Notes: generated by a model not told the origin, from the sequence alone. A stretch of 64,000 nt of DNA from Magnetospirillum gryphiswaldense MSR-1 v2 (GCF_000513295.1 NC_023065.1:2960501-3024500); one strand, 5' to 3'; shown: positions 9,166 to 18,458, counted from the stretch's first letter. Numbers and translations: made by a program.

Positions 9166-10502
9166 TTCGCAAGACCATGATTGCCGCCGGCAGCACCACC
9201 TTGTTGCTGGCGTCCACGTTCCTGACGCCCGCAATGGCCGCGGAATCCAAGGAAACCTATCGCCTGATGGAATTGTTCGCCACGGTCTTCGAGAAAGTTC
9301 GGGCCGAATATGTCGAGCCGGTCAAGGACGACGAACTGATCGAGGCGGCGCTCAACGGCATGCTGACCTCGCTCGACCCCCATTCCAGCTACCTGAACGC
9401 CAAAAGCGCCAAGGACATGGAAGTCAACACCAAGGGCGAGTTCGGCGGCCTGGGTATCGAAGTGACCATGGAAAACGGCTGGGTCAAGGTAGTGTCGCCC
9501 ATCGACGACACCCCGGCCTTCCGCGCCGGCCTGCAGCCGGGCGACTTCATCACCCATCTCGACGGCGAGCCGGTCCAGGGCCTGACCCTGTCGGAAGCGG
9601 TGGACCGCATGCGTGGCATGGTCAACACCGACATCAAGCTGACCATTCGCCGCAATGGCACCGCGCCCTTCGACGTCAAGCTGACCCGCGCCGTCATCAA
9701 GATTCAGACCGTGCGCTCGCACGCCGAAGGCAAGATCGGCTATGTCCGCATCACCCAGTTCTCCGCCACCACCGACACCGATCTGCGCAAGCACGTGGAT
9801 CAGTTGAAGAAGGATATCGGCAAGGAACTGGGCGGCTTCGTCATCGACCTGCGCAACAATCCCGGCGGCCTGTTGGATCAGGCCATCGCCGTGTCCGACG
9901 ATTTCCTGGAAAAGGGCGAGGTGGTCTCGACCCGCTCGCGCAAGAGCGAGGACACCCAGCGTTACAACGCCCGGCCCGGCGACATCACCGGCGGCCTGCC
10001 GCTGGTGGTGCTGGTCAATGACGGTTCGGCCTCGGCCTCGGAAATCGTCGCCGGCGCCCTGCAAGACCACCGCCGTGCCCTGGTGCTGGGCACCCGCTCG
10101 TTCGGCAAGGGCTCGGTGCAGACGCTGATGCCCTTGGGCCAGTACGGTTCCATGCGCCTGACCACCGCGCGCTATTACACGCCGTCGGGCCGCTCCATCC
10201 AGGCGGTGGGCATCGAGCCCGACATCAAGGTGCTGCAATCCAAGGTCGAGCCCATCAACGTCCCCGAACGGGAACGCCGGTCGGAAGCATCTTTGCGCAA
10301 CGCTCTCACCAATCCCGACGGTTCGGCCAAGCAACCCGCCAGCCCCGCCGCCGCGCCTGCGGACGAGCACAAGGGCGACGACAAGACCGACGCCGCCGCG
10401 CCGCCGGTGATCAAGCTGGGCGACCCGGCCCAGGATTACCAATTGGCCCGGGCGCTGGATCTGATCCGCGGCCTGTCCCTGTATCGCCCCCCGGCCAACT
10501 AA
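9162..10502 (+). CDS. ctpA: Carboxyl-terminal processing protease, peptidase S41
   Basis: The 446-residue protein has a signal peptide (about 1-27) and should act in the periplasm. A PDZ domain follows (FGGLGIEVTMENG through LSEAVDRMRG, about residues 90-185), then the tail-specific protease core with LRNNPGGLLDQA and the serine region DGSASASEIVAGAL. The general-base Lys316 is in SFGKGSVQT. A low-complexity Ala/Pro tail precedes a final helical segment. CtpA enzymes trim periplasmic and cell-wall-associated proteins. The ATG overlaps the stop of the EnvC-like gene (ATGA), consistent with joint control of envelope remodelling. Confidence 0.95.
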   Translation: MIRKTMIAAGSTTLLLASTFLTPAMAAESKETYRLMELFATVFEKVRAEYVEPVKDDELIEAALNGMLTSLDPHSSYLNAKSAKDMEVNTKGEFGGLGIEVTMENGWVKVVSPIDDTPAFRAGLQPGDFITHLDGEPVQGLTLSEAVDRMRGMVNTDIKLTIRRNGTAPFDVKLTRAVIKIQTVRSHAEGKIGYVRITQFSATTDTDLRKHVDQLKKDIGKELGGFVIDLRNNPGGLLDQAIAVSDDFLEKGEVVSTRSRKSEDTQRYNARPGDITGGLPLVVLVNDGSASASEIVAGALQDHRRALVLGTRSFGKGSVQTLMPLGQYGSMRLTTARYYTPSGRSIQAVGIEPDIKVLQSKVEPINVPERERRSEASLRNALTNPDGSAKQPASPAAAPADEHKGDDKTDAAAPPVIKLGDPAQDYQLARALDLIRGLSLYRPPAN

Positions 10503-10509
10503 GCCAGAC

Positions 10510-11856
10510 ATGGACTCGCTGGACGAAGCCGACCTGTTCCTGTCGCGCCCCATCGGCGTCGATGAGCCGCCGCCCAAACGGCGGATGCGGCTTCGTCCGT
10601 TCCTGGTCGTCCTGGGCGTCGCCGTTCTTGGCGGCGCCCTGGGTACCGGGGCCTATTTCGCCTCCAACCTCGACACCCGCGACCTGATCGGCCTGCTCGA
10701 CGTCGCCGACCAGCCGCCGCGTCTGGCCATTGAAATGCCGGATCGCAAGACCGACGCCAAACCGGACGCCCCCGCCATGCTGCGCCCACCGGGCAGCGCG
10801 GCGGTGGACTTGACCGCCCCGCCGGTGCTGCCGCCGGCGGCGGAAGCGCCGCCCCCGGCCAGCCCGACCGTGCCGCCGGCGCACGAGGCACCCAGCCAAA
10901 GCATGGTGCCGCCGGTGGTGCCGCCCGTCATCCCGCCGGTTCTGCCCGCCACCCCTGCCGCCCCACCGCCGATCATCGTCCGCCAGGAAAGCCCCACCGG
11001 ACCGCAGCAACCGCTGCCGCGCCCCATCGACAAGCCGCCGGCCTATGCCAACTTGCCGGCCCCCACCGCCAAACCCAAGCCGTTGGGGGCAGTGCCGGCG
11101 GAAGGCATGACCCGGCATTCCAGCTTCGGCCCGCTGCCGGTGATCGCCGCCGACGGGCGGCAATCGTGGCAGGTCTATGCCCGTCCGTTCGAGGCCAAGG
11201 ACAACCATCCGCGCATGGCCGTCATCGTCACCGGCCTGGGCCTGGACCGCGAGGCCACCGACATGGCCATCGACCGCCTGCCGCCCGAGGTCACCCTGGC
11301 CTTTTCCCCCTATGCCGGCGGTCTGGACAATTGGGTGAAGAAGGCCCGCGATGCCGGTCACGAGGTGCTGCTGACCCTGCCGGTGGAGGAATCGGGCTTT
11401 CCCGCCCGCGATCCCGGCCCCTGGGGCCTGCTGACCTCGGCCCGGCCCGAGGACAATGCCGAGCGCCTGCAAAAGGTGCTGGCGCGGACATCGGGTTATG
11501 TGGGGGTTCTGGCCAATGACGGCCCCTTCACCAAATCGCGTCAGCTTGCCCCCATCCTGGCCATGTTGAAGGAACGCGGCCTGCTTTACGTCGGCAACGG
11601 CGCCGAGGCCGAGCCCAAGCCGCCGGTGGCGGTGCTGGGCGGCTGGCTGGACGGCGAGGTTTTCCGCGACGCGGTGGAAAGCCGGCAAAAATCCATGGCC
11701 GGACTGGTGCGCGAGAAGGGCAGCCGCGCCGTGCTGGCCAGCGCCCGCCCGGCCACACTGGAAAGCATGCTGCCCTGGCTGGGCTCGTTGACCGCCGAGG
11801 GGGTCACCCTGGCCCCGGTCTCGGCCCTGCCCGCCCAACCCGGAGGAAAGTCGTGA
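10510..11856 (+). CDS. Divergent polysaccharide deacetylase family protein (YibQ-like)
   Basis: The 448-residue protein has a short cytoplasmic N-terminus, one membrane helix at about residues 35-57, a long Pro/Ala-rich linker (about 75-185) and a C-terminal NodB-like domain that starts at MAVIVTGLGLDREATDMAI. This domain carries the VTLAFSPYAGG and LLTLPVEESG segments typical of the divergent polysaccharide deacetylase (YibQ) family, in which the catalytic role is uncertain. It lies between ctpA (seven-base gap) and rppH (GTGA overlap), the conserved arrangement in alphaproteobacteria, and is probably an envelope protein. Activity on peptidoglycan is an inference only. Confidence 0.85.
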   Translation: MDSLDEADLFLSRPIGVDEPPPKRRMRLRPFLVVLGVAVLGGALGTGAYFASNLDTRDLIGLLDVADQPPRLAIEMPDRKTDAKPDAPAMLRPPGSAAVDLTAPPVLPPAAEAPPPASPTVPPAHEAPSQSMVPPVVPPVIPPVLPATPAAPPPIIVRQESPTGPQQPLPRPIDKPPAYANLPAPTAKPKPLGAVPAEGMTRHSSFGPLPVIAADGRQSWQVYARPFEAKDNHPRMAVIVTGLGLDREATDMAIDRLPPEVTLAFSPYAGGLDNWVKKARDAGHEVLLTLPVEESGFPARDPGPWGLLTSARPEDNAERLQKVLARTSGYVGVLANDGPFTKSRQLAPILAMLKERGLLYVGNGAEAEPKPPVAVLGGWLDGEVFRDAVESRQKSMAGLVREKGSRAVLASARPATLESMLPWLGSLTAEGVTLAPVSALPAQPGGKS

Positions 11857-12350
11857 GCAAGCCCCTGCCGCTGTCGCAGCGTCCCTATCGTCCCGGTGTG
11901 GGCATCGTGCTGTTCAACGCCCACGGCCAGGTATTCACGGCCCGACGCATCGACACCAAGGATGTGGCTTGGCAATTCCCGCAAGGCGGCATCGACGACG
12001 GCGAAGACCCGGCCAGTGCCGCCAAACGCGAAATGCTGGAGGAAATCGGCACCGACAAGGCCGAGCTGATCGGCGAAAGCAGCGGCTGGATTTCCTATGA
12101 CCTGCCAGACGATCTGGCCGACAGGGTGTGGAAGGGCCGGTTTCGCGGACAGAAGCAGAAATGGTTCGCCTATCAGTTCCTGGGCCAGGACAGCGACATC
12201 AACATCGACACCGAACACCCGGAATTTTCCCAGTGGCGGTGGATGGATCTGGCCGAGGTAGCGACCCTGATCGTCGCCTTCAAGCGCCCGCTCTATGAAC
12301 AGGTGGCGGCTGAATTCGCCCCGCTGGCGGCAAAGCTGAAACAGGGCTGA
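11853..12350 (+). CDS. rppH: RNA pyrophosphohydrolase (Nudix)
   Basis: RppH removes pyrophosphate from 5'-triphosphorylated RNA and so starts mRNA decay. The 165-residue protein has RPYRPGVGIVLFN at its N-terminus and a complete Nudix box at about residues 45-67 (GGIDDGEDPASAAKREMLEE, with the REMLEE core). The WFAYQF and SQWRWMDLAEV segments downstream match the RppH subgroup rather than other Nudix enzymes. It starts with GTG, overlapping the deacetylase stop codon, behind a good CGGAGG site. It ends the gpmI-to-rppH operon or leads into the GNAT gene six bases later. Confidence 0.95.
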   Translation: MSKPLPLSQRPYRPGVGIVLFNAHGQVFTARRIDTKDVAWQFPQGGIDDGEDPASAAKREMLEEIGTDKAELIGESSGWISYDLPDDLADRVWKGRFRGQKQKWFAYQFLGQDSDINIDTEHPEFSQWRWMDLAEVATLIVAFKRPLYEQVAAEFAPLAAKLKQG

Positions 12351-12355
12351 GGACC

Positions 12356-12901
12356 ATGGCCATGATTGCCCCTTCCATCACCCCCATGCGCGCCGACGAG
12401 GTGCCGGTGTTGGAGGAATGGGCGGCGCAAGAGGGTTGGAATCCCGGCCTCGCCGATCTGGCCATTGCCTATGCCGTTGATCCGGCGGCTTTCATCGCGC
12501 TCAGGCGCGGCGACGAACTGATCGGCGGCGGCACCATCTTTTCCCATTCCAGCCAATTCGGCTTCATGGGCCTGTTCATCATCCGCGCCGATCTGCGCGG
12601 CCAGGGCCTGGGGACAGAATTGTGGCATCAGCGCCTGACCCTGCTGCGCCGCCGCCTTGCCCCCGGCGCGAGTATCGGCATGGACGGCGTCTTCGCCATG
12701 GTGCCGTTTTATGAGAAGGGTGGCTTCACCCTGGCCCACCGCGATCTGCGCTTCGAGGGCATCGCCCACGGGGTGGCTGATCCGCAGGCCCGGCCTTACC
12801 CCGAGATCAGCTTCGGCGAAATCGCCGCCTTCGACCGCCGGTTCTTCCCCGCCCCGCGCCCGGCCTTCCTGCTGCGCTGGCTGGAACAACCCGGCGTCTA
12901 G
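12356..12901 (+). CDS. GNAT family N-acetyltransferase, N-terminal part of an amber-interrupted gene
   Basis: The 181 residues hold one GNAT domain: a Trp-rich start, GGGTIFSHS, and the acetyl-CoA loop RADLRGQGLGTELW. The frame stops at a TAG (12899-12901) immediately after FLLRWLEQPGV. The same frame then continues without any other interruption for 103 codons that encode the second domain normally fused to this kind of acetyltransferase. The GNAT core is complete, so the truncated protein might still fold. The substrate is unknown. It follows rppH by six bases. The interruption could be a real nonsense mutation, a suppressible stop or a sequencing error. Confidence 0.7.
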   Translation: MAMIAPSITPMRADEVPVLEEWAAQEGWNPGLADLAIAYAVDPAAFIALRRGDELIGGGTIFSHSSQFGFMGLFIIRADLRGQGLGTELWHQRLTLLRRRLAPGASIGMDGVFAMVPFYEKGGFTLAHRDLRFEGIAHGVADPQARPYPEISFGEIAAFDRRFFPAPRPAFLLRWLEQPGV

Positions 12902-13213
12902 GTGCTGGGCCTGCGCGGTGAGCACGGCCTGAGCGGTTATGGCGTCGCCCGGCCCTGCCGCAGCGGCTTCAAACTGGGGCCGGTCTTCGCCGACAATCCC
13001 GACGTGGCCGAACGCCTGATCGGCAGCCTGCTGGCCGCCATCCCCGGCGAAAACGTCGCCCTGGACGTGCCCGAACCCAATGGGGCGGGGCTAGAACTGG
13101 CGGCGAAATTCGGCCTGCGGGAATCCTTCGGCTGCGCGCGGATGTATCACGGCCCGGCGCCAGCCTTGCCGCTGGACGGCATCTTCGGGGTGACGTCGTT
13201 CGAGTTCGGCTGA
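12902..13213 (+). pseudogene. C-terminal domain of the same acetyltransferase, detached by an in-frame TAG
   Basis: This segment is in the same frame as the preceding GNAT gene and begins with GTG directly after its TAG stop. It encodes GYGVARPCRSGFKLGPVFAD, LDVPEPN and ARMYHGPAP, which fit the C-terminal domain (Acetyltransf_18 type) of two-domain GNAT proteins. It has no ribosome binding site of its own, and the GTG is probably an ordinary Val or Ala-type position rather than a true start. With the TAG read as sense, the full protein would be about 285 residues. I therefore treat it as the broken tail of one gene rather than as a separate gene. Confidence 0.7.
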
Positions 13214-13225
13214 AGCAAGGGATGC

Positions 13226-13250
13226 GCGAAGGGGCGAGCCCCTTCGCTTT
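13226..13250. terminator. Bidirectional terminator between the GNAT gene and gcvPB
   Basis: A GCGAAGGGG/CCCCTTCGC stem with a CGAG-type loop is followed by TTTGCTTT on the plus strand; outer AAGC/GCTT pairing extends it. It lies between two convergent genes. Confidence 0.75.
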
Positions 13251-13260
13251 GCTTTATCCC

Positions 13261-14775
13261 TCACCCCTCGGCGTTCACTCCATGCTTCCAACGCAGCACC
13301 GGCACGCGCGCCGCCTGGGTTTCATCCAGGCGGCGGCGCGGGGTCAGACGCGGCGCCGCCTTGAAGTCGTCGGCCTCGCCGGCCTTGGCCTTGGCGGCCA
13401 GGGCGCGGACCACCGCAATGAAGCCATCCAGGGTTTCCTTGGCTTCGGTCTCGGTCGGCTCCATCAGCAGGGCGCCGTGCACCACCAGCGGGAAGTACAT
13501 GGTCATGGGGTGGAAGCCTTCGTCGATCAGCATCTTGGCGAAGTCCAAGGTGGTGACACCGCTATCCTTCAGGAAACGGTCGTCGAACAGGCATTCATGC
13601 ATGCACGGTCCGTCGAAGGACGCGCTCAACACGTCCTTCAGCGATGCCAACAGGTAATTGGCGTTGAGCACGGCATCGCCCGAGGTCTGGCGCAGACCAT
13701 CGGCGCCCATGGACAGGATATAGGCCAGGGCACGGATGAAGACGCCGAACTGACCGTGATAGCCCTTGACCCGTCCGAACGGCTTGGCGTCAGGGGCTTG
13801 CTCGGCGTGTTCCACCAGGTCCAAGCCGCCCGCGCCGTGGACGACGAAGGGAAGCGGGGCGTAAGGCGCCAGCTTGGCCGACAACACGGTGGGGCCGGCA
13901 CCGGGACCGCCGCCGCCATGGGGGGTGGAGAAGGTCTTGTGCAGGTTGATGTGCATGGCGTCGACGCCCAAATCGGCGATCTTCACCCGCCCGACGATGG
14001 CGTTGTAATTGGCGCCGTCGCAATAGAAGAAGGCGCCGGCCTCGTGCGTCGCCCGGGCGATGTCGAGGATCTCGTTCTCGAACAGGCCGCAGGTATTGGG
14101 ATTGGTGACCATGATGCAGGCCACGTCCGGCCCCAGCTTGGCCTTCAACGCCGCCACGTCGACACGACCGCGCTCGGTCGCCGGCACCGGGTCGACGGTA
14201 TAGCCGCACATGGCGGCGGTCGCCGGATTGGTGCCGTGGGCCGATTCCGGCACCAGGACACGGGTGCGATGGCTTTCGCCGTGATCGTCGTGATAGGCGC
14301 GGATGGCCATCAGGCCGCACCATTCGCCATGGGCACCGGCCGCCGGGCTCATGGCCACCGCCGGCATGCCGGTCAGGCCTTTCAGCCAATGGGCCAGCAC
14401 GTCGATGACTTCCAGCGCCCCTTGCACGGTGGAAAGCGGCTGGAACGGGTGCAGGTCGACCAGACCGGGCAGGCGGGCCATCTTTTCCGACAGGCGCGGA
14501 TTGTGCTTCATGGTGCACGAGCCCAGCGGGTAGAAGCCGGAATCGATACCGTAATTCTTTTGGCTCAGGCGGGTGTAATGGCGCACCACCTGGGGCTCGG
14601 ACAGATCGGGCAGGCCGATGGGGCCTTTGCGCGTCAACCCGCCCAGGCGGTCTTCGTCGATGGGGCCGGGCTCGGCGATGTCGACACCGATGCGACCGGG
14701 GCAGCCCTGTTCGAAGATCAGGGGCTCTTCCAACTGCAAGCCCCGATTACCGGAAAACGTGGTGATCTCGGCCAT
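13261..14775 (-). CDS. gcvPB: Glycine dehydrogenase (decarboxylating) subunit 2
   Basis: This is the C-terminal half of the P-protein of the glycine cleavage system, which decarboxylates glycine and loads the aminomethyl group on GcvH. The 504-residue protein carries the PLP-binding lysine, Lys280, in NLHKTFSTPHGGGG, and EPLIFEQG near the N-terminus. In bacteria with a split P-protein it pairs with GcvPA, encoded one base upstream. It is the last gene of the gcvT-gcvH-gcvPA-gcvPB operon, ends just before a shared terminator, and should be induced by glycine through the riboswitch upstream of gcvT. Confidence 0.97.
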   Translation of the reverse strand: MAEITTFSGNRGLQLEEPLIFEQGCPGRIGVDIAEPGPIDEDRLGGLTRKGPIGLPDLSEPQVVRHYTRLSQKNYGIDSGFYPLGSCTMKHNPRLSEKMARLPGLVDLHPFQPLSTVQGALEVIDVLAHWLKGLTGMPAVAMSPAAGAHGEWCGLMAIRAYHDDHGESHRTRVLVPESAHGTNPATAAMCGYTVDPVPATERGRVDVAALKAKLGPDVACIMVTNPNTCGLFENEILDIARATHEAGAFFYCDGANYNAIVGRVKIADLGVDAMHINLHKTFSTPHGGGGPGAGPTVLSAKLAPYAPLPFVVHGAGGLDLVEHAEQAPDAKPFGRVKGYHGQFGVFIRALAYILSMGADGLRQTSGDAVLNANYLLASLKDVLSASFDGPCMHECLFDDRFLKDSGVTTLDFAKMLIDEGFHPMTMYFPLVVHGALLMEPTETEAKETLDGFIAVVRALAAKAKAGEADDFKAAPRLTPRRRLDETQAARVPVLRWKHGVNAEG

Positions 14776-14776
14776 C

Positions 14777-16126
14777 TCACAGCACCTCGTTCAGGGCGGA
14801 CACCAGGGCATCCATGTCGTCTTGGGTATTGGTCTCGGTCGCCGCCAGCAGCAGGACGGGGCGCAGTTCCGGCCAATGGGGATAGAAACGGGCAGCGGGA
14901 ACACCGCCCAGAATGCCTTTGGCCGCCAGCTTTTCCACCACTTGGGTGGCATCCACGTCATCGCCCAGATAGAGGGCGAATTCGTTGAAATAGGTCTGGT
15001 TCAGCACCTTGGCGCCGGTGACCCGGCGAAGCGCCTGCTCCAGCCGCAGGGCCTGGGCATGGTTGAGCTTGGCCAGCCGGGTCAGGCCGGTTTCGCCCAG
15101 CATGGTCAGATGCATGGTGAAGGCCAGGGCGCACAGGCCAGAATTGGTGCAGATGTTGGAGGTGGCCTTCTCGCGCCGGATATGCTGCTCGCGCGTCGAC
15201 AGCGTCAGGACGAAGCCGCGCTTGCCGTCCTGATCCACCGTCTGGCCGCACAGCCGACCGGGCATCTGGCGGACATACTTTTCCCGGGTGGCGAACAGGC
15301 CCAGACCGGGACCGCCGAATTGCAGGCCCATGCCCAAGGATTGCCCCTCGGCCACCACGATGTCGGCGCCCATGGCGCCCGGCGGGGTGATCAGGCCCAG
15401 GGACACCGGCTCGGCCACCGCCACCACCAGAAGCGCGCCCACTTCATGGCAGGCATCGGCCAGTTGGGTCAGGTCGCGGATACCGCCGAAGAAACCGGGA
15501 TTTTGCACGATCAGGCAGGCGGTGCGCGAATCGACCCGGCCCATCAAATCTTCCAGGCCGAAGGGATCGGGGGCCAGTTCCTCGACCTCAAGGCCGAGAT
15601 GCTTGACCACCGTCCGGGTGGTTTCGGCGTAATGGGGATGCAGCGAGCCCGACAGGATGATGTTTTTCTTGCGGGTGACGCGGGCGGCCATGACCGCCGC
15701 CTCGGCACACGCCGTGGCGCCGTCATACATGGAGGCGTTGGCCACCTCCATGCCGGTGATCATGCAGACCTGGGTCTGGAACTCGAACAGATATTGCAGC
15801 GTGCCTTGCGACACTTCCGGCTGATAGGGGGTGTAGCTGGTCAGGAACTCGCCCCGGGTCAGCAACTGGTCGATGCTGGCCGGCACATGGTGGCGGTAAA
15901 GCCCGGCACCGATGAAAAAGGGCGCACAGCCGGCGGACAGATTCTTGCCGGCCATGCGGGTGAACATGCGTTCCACCGCCATTTCGCTTTGCCCCGCCGG
16001 CAGGTCGATGGGCCGGTCGAGACGGGCGGCGGCGGGGACGTCCTTGAACAGGGAGTCCACGTCCTTGGCGCCGATCGTGGCCAGCATGGCGCGGCGGTCG
16101 GCCTCGGTATGGGGCAGATAACGCAT
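14777..16126 (-). CDS. gcvPA: Glycine dehydrogenase (decarboxylating) subunit 1
   Basis: This is the N-terminal half of the split P-protein of the glycine cleavage system. The 449-residue protein begins [15 protein letters not shown], typical for GcvPA, and includes [23 protein letters not shown] and GLQFGGPG segments of the fold-type I PLP enzyme fold. It has no PLP lysine because that lies in GcvPB. The ATG is preceded by a GGGAAG-type ribosome binding site, and the gene sits 13 bases after gcvH and one base before gcvPB. Confidence 0.96.
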   Translation of the reverse strand: MRYLPHTEADRRAMLATIGAKDVDSLFKDVPAAARLDRPIDLPAGQSEMAVERMFTRMAGKNLSAGCAPFFIGAGLYRHHVPASIDQLLTRGEFLTSYTPYQPEVSQGTLQYLFEFQTQVCMITGMEVANASMYDGATACAEAAVMAARVTRKKNIILSGSLHPHYAETTRTVVKHLGLEVEELAPDPFGLEDLMGRVDSRTACLIVQNPGFFGGIRDLTQLADACHEVGALLVVAVAEPVSLGLITPPGAMGADIVVAEGQSLGMGLQFGGPGLGLFATREKYVRQMPGRLCGQTVDQDGKRGFVLTLSTREQHIRREKATSNICTNSGLCALAFTMHLTMLGETGLTRLAKLNHAQALRLEQALRRVTGAKVLNQTYFNEFALYLGDDVDATQVVEKLAAKGILGGVPAARFYPHWPELRPVLLLAATETNTQDDMDALVSALNEVL

Positions 16127-16139
16127 GGTTGGACTTCCC

Positions 16140-16514
16140 TTATTCCAGACCGGCGACGTATTCGTCGTAAGCGGCGCGGTCCATCAGGGTTTCCAATTCC
16201 GCCGGGTTGGCCAGCGTCAGGGTGAAGAACCAGGCCTGATCCTCGGGGCTTTCGTTGACCAAGGCGGGCTGGCCGGCCAACACGTCGTTGCCGGCGATCA
16301 CCGTGCCGGAGACGGGGGAATAGACTTCCGACGCCGCCTTGACCGATTCGACCACCGCGGCGTCGCCGCCTTGCTTCACCTCACGCCCCTTTTCCGGCAC
16401 TTCCACATAGACGATGTCGCCCAAAGCGTGCTGGGCGTATTCGGTGATGCCGACGGTGCCGGTATCGCCCACGACCTTGATCCACTCATGATCCTTGGTG
16501 AAGTAAATGCTCAT
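16140..16514 (-). CDS. gcvH: Glycine cleavage system H protein (lipoyl carrier)
   Basis: GcvH shuttles the methylamine group between the P and T proteins on a lipoyl arm. The 124-residue protein has the lipoylation site Lys59 in [12 protein letters not shown] and the usual FTKDHEW start and DIVYVEVPE segment. Two in-frame ATGs occur (16520 and 16514). The start at 16514 is preferred because AAGGG then lies nine bases upstream; the earlier ATG has almost no spacing. The gene begins five bases after the gcvT stop codon, inside the glycine-inducible operon. Confidence 0.96.
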   Translation of the reverse strand: MSIYFTKDHEWIKVVGDTGTVGITEYAQHALGDIVYVEVPEKGREVKQGGDAAVVESVKAASEVYSPVSGTVIAGNDVLAGQPALVNESPEDQAWFFTLTLANPAELETLMDRAAYDEYVAGLE

Positions 16515-16519
16515 GACCA

Positions 16520-17632
16520 TCAACCCTTGTAGTAGGAATGGGGAACGAACGGCAGCAGGGCCACATGGGCCTCCAGGGCCTTGCCGCGCACGATCAGCTT
16601 GACCGGCATGCCGGGCACGGCAAAGCCGGCGGGCACATAGCCCATGGCCACCGGACCATCGGCCGAGGGGCCGAAACCGCCCGAGGTGATCTCGCCCAAG
16701 GGCGTGCCGTCCACGTCGGTGATTTCGGTATGGGCGCGGGCGGGGGCACGACCCACCGGCTTGATGCCGACGCGCAGGCGGGACGCGCCCTCGGTCAATT
16801 GTTTTTGGATGATGGCCGCACCGGGAAAGCCGCCCTGCTCGCGCCGACGCTTGCCGATGATCCAGGCGATGCGGCCTTCCACCGGGGAGGTGGTGGTGTC
16901 GATATCCGACCCGTACAGGCATAAGCCCGCTTCGAGGCGCAAGCTGTCGCGCGCCCCCAGTCCGATGGGCTTGACCTCGGGTTGAGCCAGCAAGGTGCGG
17001 GCCAGTTTTTCCGCGTCGGCATTGGCGACGGAGATTTCATAGCCGTCCTCGCCGGTATAGCCCGAGCGGGTGACCAGACAGGGGATGTCGGCAATGGGGT
17101 ATTCACGGATGGACATGAAGCCCTGAGCCTCGGCCCCGGGCGCCAGCCGCGCCATCACTGTCGCCGCCTGCGGCCCTTGCAGGGCCAACAGCGCCCGATC
17201 GTCCAGCCGCGACAGCTTGGCCTTGCCGGAAAGCGCCTGGGACAGATGGGCGAAATCAGCATCCTTGCAGGCGGCGTTGACCACCAGGAACAGCTTGTCG
17301 TCGGCCAGTTTCGAGATCATCAGATCGTCGAGGATGCCGCCCTGGTCATTGGTGAACACCGAATAGCGGGTGCGGCCCAGGCCCAATCCCTGGATATCGC
17401 CGGGGACCAGACTCTCCAGCAACAGGGCGACGCCGTCGCCCTCGATGGTGATCTGGCCCATATGCGAGACATCGAACAGGCCGGCACCGGCGCGGGTGTG
17501 CAAATGCTCGCCCAGCACCCCCAGGGGGTATTGCACCGGCATGGCATAGCCGGCGAACGGCACCATCTTGGCGCCCAATTCACGGTGCAAGGCATCGAGC
17601 GGGGTGGTCAGCAGCGCGGAATCGTCCGACAT
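16520..17632 (-). CDS. gcvT: Aminomethyltransferase (glycine cleavage T protein)
   Basis: GcvT moves the methylene group from the GcvH-bound intermediate to tetrahydrofolate, releasing ammonia. The 370-residue protein starts with a [14 protein letters not shown]-type segment, contains LFDVSHMGQ and the folate-site region with [13 protein letters not shown], and ends with an HSYYKG tail. It is the first gene of the operon and lies directly downstream of a tandem glycine riboswitch and an intrinsic terminator. AAGGAACC precedes its ATG. Confidence 0.97.
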   Translation of the reverse strand: MSDDSALLTTPLDALHRELGAKMVPFAGYAMPVQYPLGVLGEHLHTRAGAGLFDVSHMGQITIEGDGVALLLESLVPGDIQGLGLGRTRYSVFTNDQGGILDDLMISKLADDKLFLVVNAACKDADFAHLSQALSGKAKLSRLDDRALLALQGPQAATVMARLAPGAEAQGFMSIREYPIADIPCLVTRSGYTGEDGYEISVANADAEKLARTLLAQPEVKPIGLGARDSLRLEAGLCLYGSDIDTTTSPVEGRIAWIIGKRRREQGGFPGAAIIQKQLTEGASRLRVGIKPVGRAPARAHTEITDVDGTPLGEITSGGFGPSADGPVAMGYVPAGFAVPGMPVKLIVRGKALEAHVALLPFVPHSYYKG

Positions 17633-17648
17633 GCAACAGGTTCCTTCA

Positions 17649-17683
17649 ACAAAAAGGTCGCACCAAGGGCGTCAGCCCGGTGC
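17649..17683 (-). terminator. Riboswitch-associated intrinsic terminator
   Basis: On the minus strand, GCACC+GGGC pairs with GCCC+GGTGC (two-base bulge) around a TGAC loop, followed by five T residues (17651-17655). It lies just after the second glycine aptamer and before gcvT, so it is the likely expression platform. Confidence 0.75.
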
Positions 17684-17872
17684 CCCCCTCTGTCTTGGAA
17701 CCTGAAAGATTCACCCAGGAGCCTGGGCTTACATCGTCGGTGGAGCCGGTTTTCCCGGCCCGCTTTCCAGAGCTTCATCCCCCCGCTGGTCCTTTGGCCT
17801 GAGAGTTTCCAGGGGCGGTTGCTCCTTCGGCGGCGGACCGGTATCCGGCCCGCTCTCTCCCAGCGGGGATCA
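17684..17872 (-). promoter_or_regulatory. Tandem glycine riboswitch
   Basis: On the minus strand two glycine aptamers follow one another. The first (about 17780-17872) has GGAGAG, CCGCCGAAGGAGCAA and GGAAACTCTCAGG; its closing stem is formed by CCCCGCTG (17861-17868) and CAGCGGGG (17781-17788). The second (about 17684-17775) has CTCTGGAAAG, a CACCGA element, AATCTTTCAGG and GACAGAGGGG. The two are joined by a short linker, as in cooperative tandem glycine riboswitches. Glycine binding is expected to raise expression of gcvT-gcvH-gcvPA-gcvPB by preventing the terminator at 17649-17683. The motif matches are visible directly; the ON direction is inferred from the family. Confidence 0.95.
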
Positions 17873-17883
17873 TCTGTGAGGGC

Positions 17884-17912
17884 AGCATGTCGCGGCCCCC
17901 CTTTCGAGTCAA
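17884..17912 (-). promoter_or_regulatory. Promoter of the gcv operon
   Basis: On the minus strand TTGACT (17907-17912) and CATGCT (17884-17889) are 17 bases apart. Transcription would start near 17877, a few bases before the first glycine aptamer, which fits a leader consisting of the riboswitch. Confidence 0.55.
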
Positions 17913-17927
17913 TGATTAACAAACAGT

Positions 17928-18458
17928 TTACTTGCGGGCCTTGCGATTGGCGTCCAACTCGTCCGGGCTGGTCTGGAAGCCCAGATACACTTCGTATTTC
18001 TGGATGATGTCCTTGTCCTTGACCGGGATGCGCATGACCACCGATTCATCGGTGTGGCGGGCATAATTGCTGCCCTCGGCGAAGGTGACTTCCAGCGGGA
18101 ACACCGCCTTGGCGGCAGGCGACGGATAATAAAGCGGCACCGCCAGGAAATACTCGAAATTGGCCTTGCGGTCGTCGTCGGCGGGACCACGGGTCAGGTT
18201 GAAGCTGACCTGCATCTCGACGATGGCGCCCTTTTCGTCATAACTGCAATCGCCGGTATAGCCCTGGATTTCAGCGGTGAACTCGATGTCGGTCAGGTCG
18301 CGGCCCTTGCCCGGCTTGTACTTGGTCAAGCTGGCGGTGTCGCCCAGCAGGTAGATGGGCGGGCACGGCGGCGGCTCTTTCTTTTCCAGTACAGAGCACG
18401 AGGCGAGCACGGGCAAAGCCAGCAAGGCGGCGACGGGGAGCGCGAGGCGACGGATCAT
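17928..18458 (-). CDS. Putative lipoprotein of unknown function
   Basis: The 176-residue protein has a leader with an LASC lipobox near residue 20, so it should be a lipoprotein. The mature part contains four cysteines near its start (including CPP and GDCSYDEKG), an [11 protein letters not shown] strand and a PLYYPSP segment, and ends in KARK. The pattern resembles outer-membrane-associated lipoproteins of alphaproteobacteria, but no family could be named. The ATG at 18458 is preferred over an upstream in-frame ATG (18488) because the latter would put a basic ten-residue extension before the signal peptide. It is divergent from ispH. Confidence 0.65.
   Translation of the reverse strand: MIRRLALPVAALLALPVLASCSVLEKKEPPPCPPIYLLGDTASLTKYKPGKGRDLTDIEFTAEIQGYTGDCSYDEKGAIVEMQVSFNLTRGPADDDRKANFEYFLAVPLYYPSPAAKAVFPLEVTFAEGSNYARHTDESVVMRIPVKDKDIIQKYEVYLGFQTSPDELDANRKARK

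Noticed and set aside
12902-13213. The 103-codon frame after the amber codon as an independent gene
   Set aside because: It starts exactly after the stop of a same-frame gene, lacks a ribosome binding site and encodes the expected second domain of that gene.
13222-14988. A 588-codon open frame on the plus strand across gcvPB and part of gcvPA
   Set aside because: It runs antisense to genes with full active-site motifs and has the codon bias expected of a shadow frame in high-GC DNA. Its translation has no recognisable domains.
14618-16225. A 535-codon open frame on the plus strand over gcvPA
   Set aside because: Antisense to a clear gene; no promoter or ribosome binding site support.
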